From assembly GCF_003285545.1 (NCBI RefSeq), contig NZ_QLNV01000005.1, positions 186,001 through 250,000 on the forward strand: DNA of 64,000 nt, in the 5' to 3' direction. Of this stretch, positions 63,862 through 64,000 are shown piece by piece; the stretch's first letter is position 1; each line of letters starts with the position of its first letter. A model generated the notes under the pieces. It did no database searches, had not been told where the DNA came from, and saw only the letters and a program-made list of their open reading frames with translations. The position numbers and the translations under genes are program-made. Origin of the DNA: Sinomicrobium soli (GTDB taxonomy: Bacteria > Bacteroidota > Bacteroidia > Flavobacteriales > Flavobacteriaceae).

Positions 63862-64000
63862 TAGTTTCTTGTGTTTTCCGGATTAAACCTGTGTGCTACC
63901 CATTCTTTTCCCCAGTCCTCTTTTTCATCTTCGTCCCAAATTTCAGGAAAAAAGATGACTTTTTGAAATCCGGGAGGTAAATATTCTCTCCAATTGGTTC
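63861..64000 (-). CDS. C-terminal end of an unrecognised gene (cut by window edge)
   Basis: Reading the minus strand from 64000, the frame TNWREYLPPGFQKVIFFPEI then WDEDEKEDWGKEWVAHRFNP ENTRN ends in TAA at 63863-63861, overlapping the ATG of the M23 gene by one base, so translation is coupled. Only 46 residues are visible; they are acidic and tryptophan-rich. The family cannot be named. Confidence 0.7.
   Translation of the reverse strand, partial: TNWREYLPPGFQKVIFFPEIWDEDEKEDWGKEWVAHRFNPENTRN

Overview
The window is chromosomal DNA from a member of the Bacteroidota, almost certainly a Flavobacteriaceae. The evidence is the SusC/SusD pair, Oar-like TonB receptor, DUF6520 protein, small 'PPGQ...SAK...APG' lipoprotein, mevalonate-pathway genes, DnaE carrying an N-terminal proofreading domain, and -7 boxes of the TAnnTTTG type in place of E. 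coli-like promoters. Genus cannot be fixed from the sequence alone. Most of the window has fairly balanced base composition; 1-6.7 kb and 51.4-54.0 kb are visibly more AT-rich and probably have a different history.

Layout. 0-6.7 kb: a SusC receptor (cut by the window edge), a SusD lipoprotein and an exported M16 metallopeptidase, most easily read as a peptide-uptake operon. 6.7-9.2 kb (minus): DUF6520 peptide, propeller-like membrane-anchored protein, MauE/DoxX-like membrane protein and a minimal AraC-type regulator. 9.3-15.6 kb: DnaE, a BaiN-type flavoprotein and a DUF4168 protein. 15.8-20.9 kb: an isoprenoid cluster (diphosphomevalonate decarboxylase, GHMP kinase, UbiA-type prenyltransferase), interrupted by a UPF0175/PIN toxin-antitoxin pair, followed by an RluB-type pseudouridine synthase. 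20.9-27.3 kb: envelope genes (GT2 glycosyltransferase, LEA-like lipoprotein, Kdo transferase, sugar aminotransferase, GalE). 27.5-34.8 kb: 2-oxoglutarate dehydrogenase E1/E2, an ArsC-like protein, a DUF3298 lipoprotein and glutamate dehydrogenase.

35.0-40.5 kb is the most interesting part: a peptide export locus with an HlyD-type fusion protein, a small HTH protein, three double-glycine-leader peptides and a C39-peptidase ABC exporter. The first two peptides are a tandem duplication with identical 23-residue leaders and Gly/Val/Leu-only cores whose small residues recur every 3-4 positions (a glycine zipper). Each peptide gene has its own promoter-like box and its own intrinsic terminator, and a 16-19 nt motif recurs upstream. 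No modification enzyme or immunity gene is evident.

40.5-51.1 kb is housekeeping: RecO, a type-2-like IleRS with a GIHH signature in place of HxGH (the variant linked to mupirocin hyper-resistance), a DksA-like protein, LspA, 5-formyl-THF cyclo-ligase, UvrC and a patatin/beta-barrel protein. 51.4-54.1 kb is an AT-rich patch with two unrecognised exported proteins and decayed gene remnants. 54.1-57.1 kb holds a P1B-4-type metal-exporting ATPase with a Fur-family regulator and a membrane protein. 57.3-64 kb holds an Oar-like TonB-dependent protein, Pgi, an M23 peptidase and the end of a further gene. No rRNA, tRNA, IS element or CRISPR array was found.
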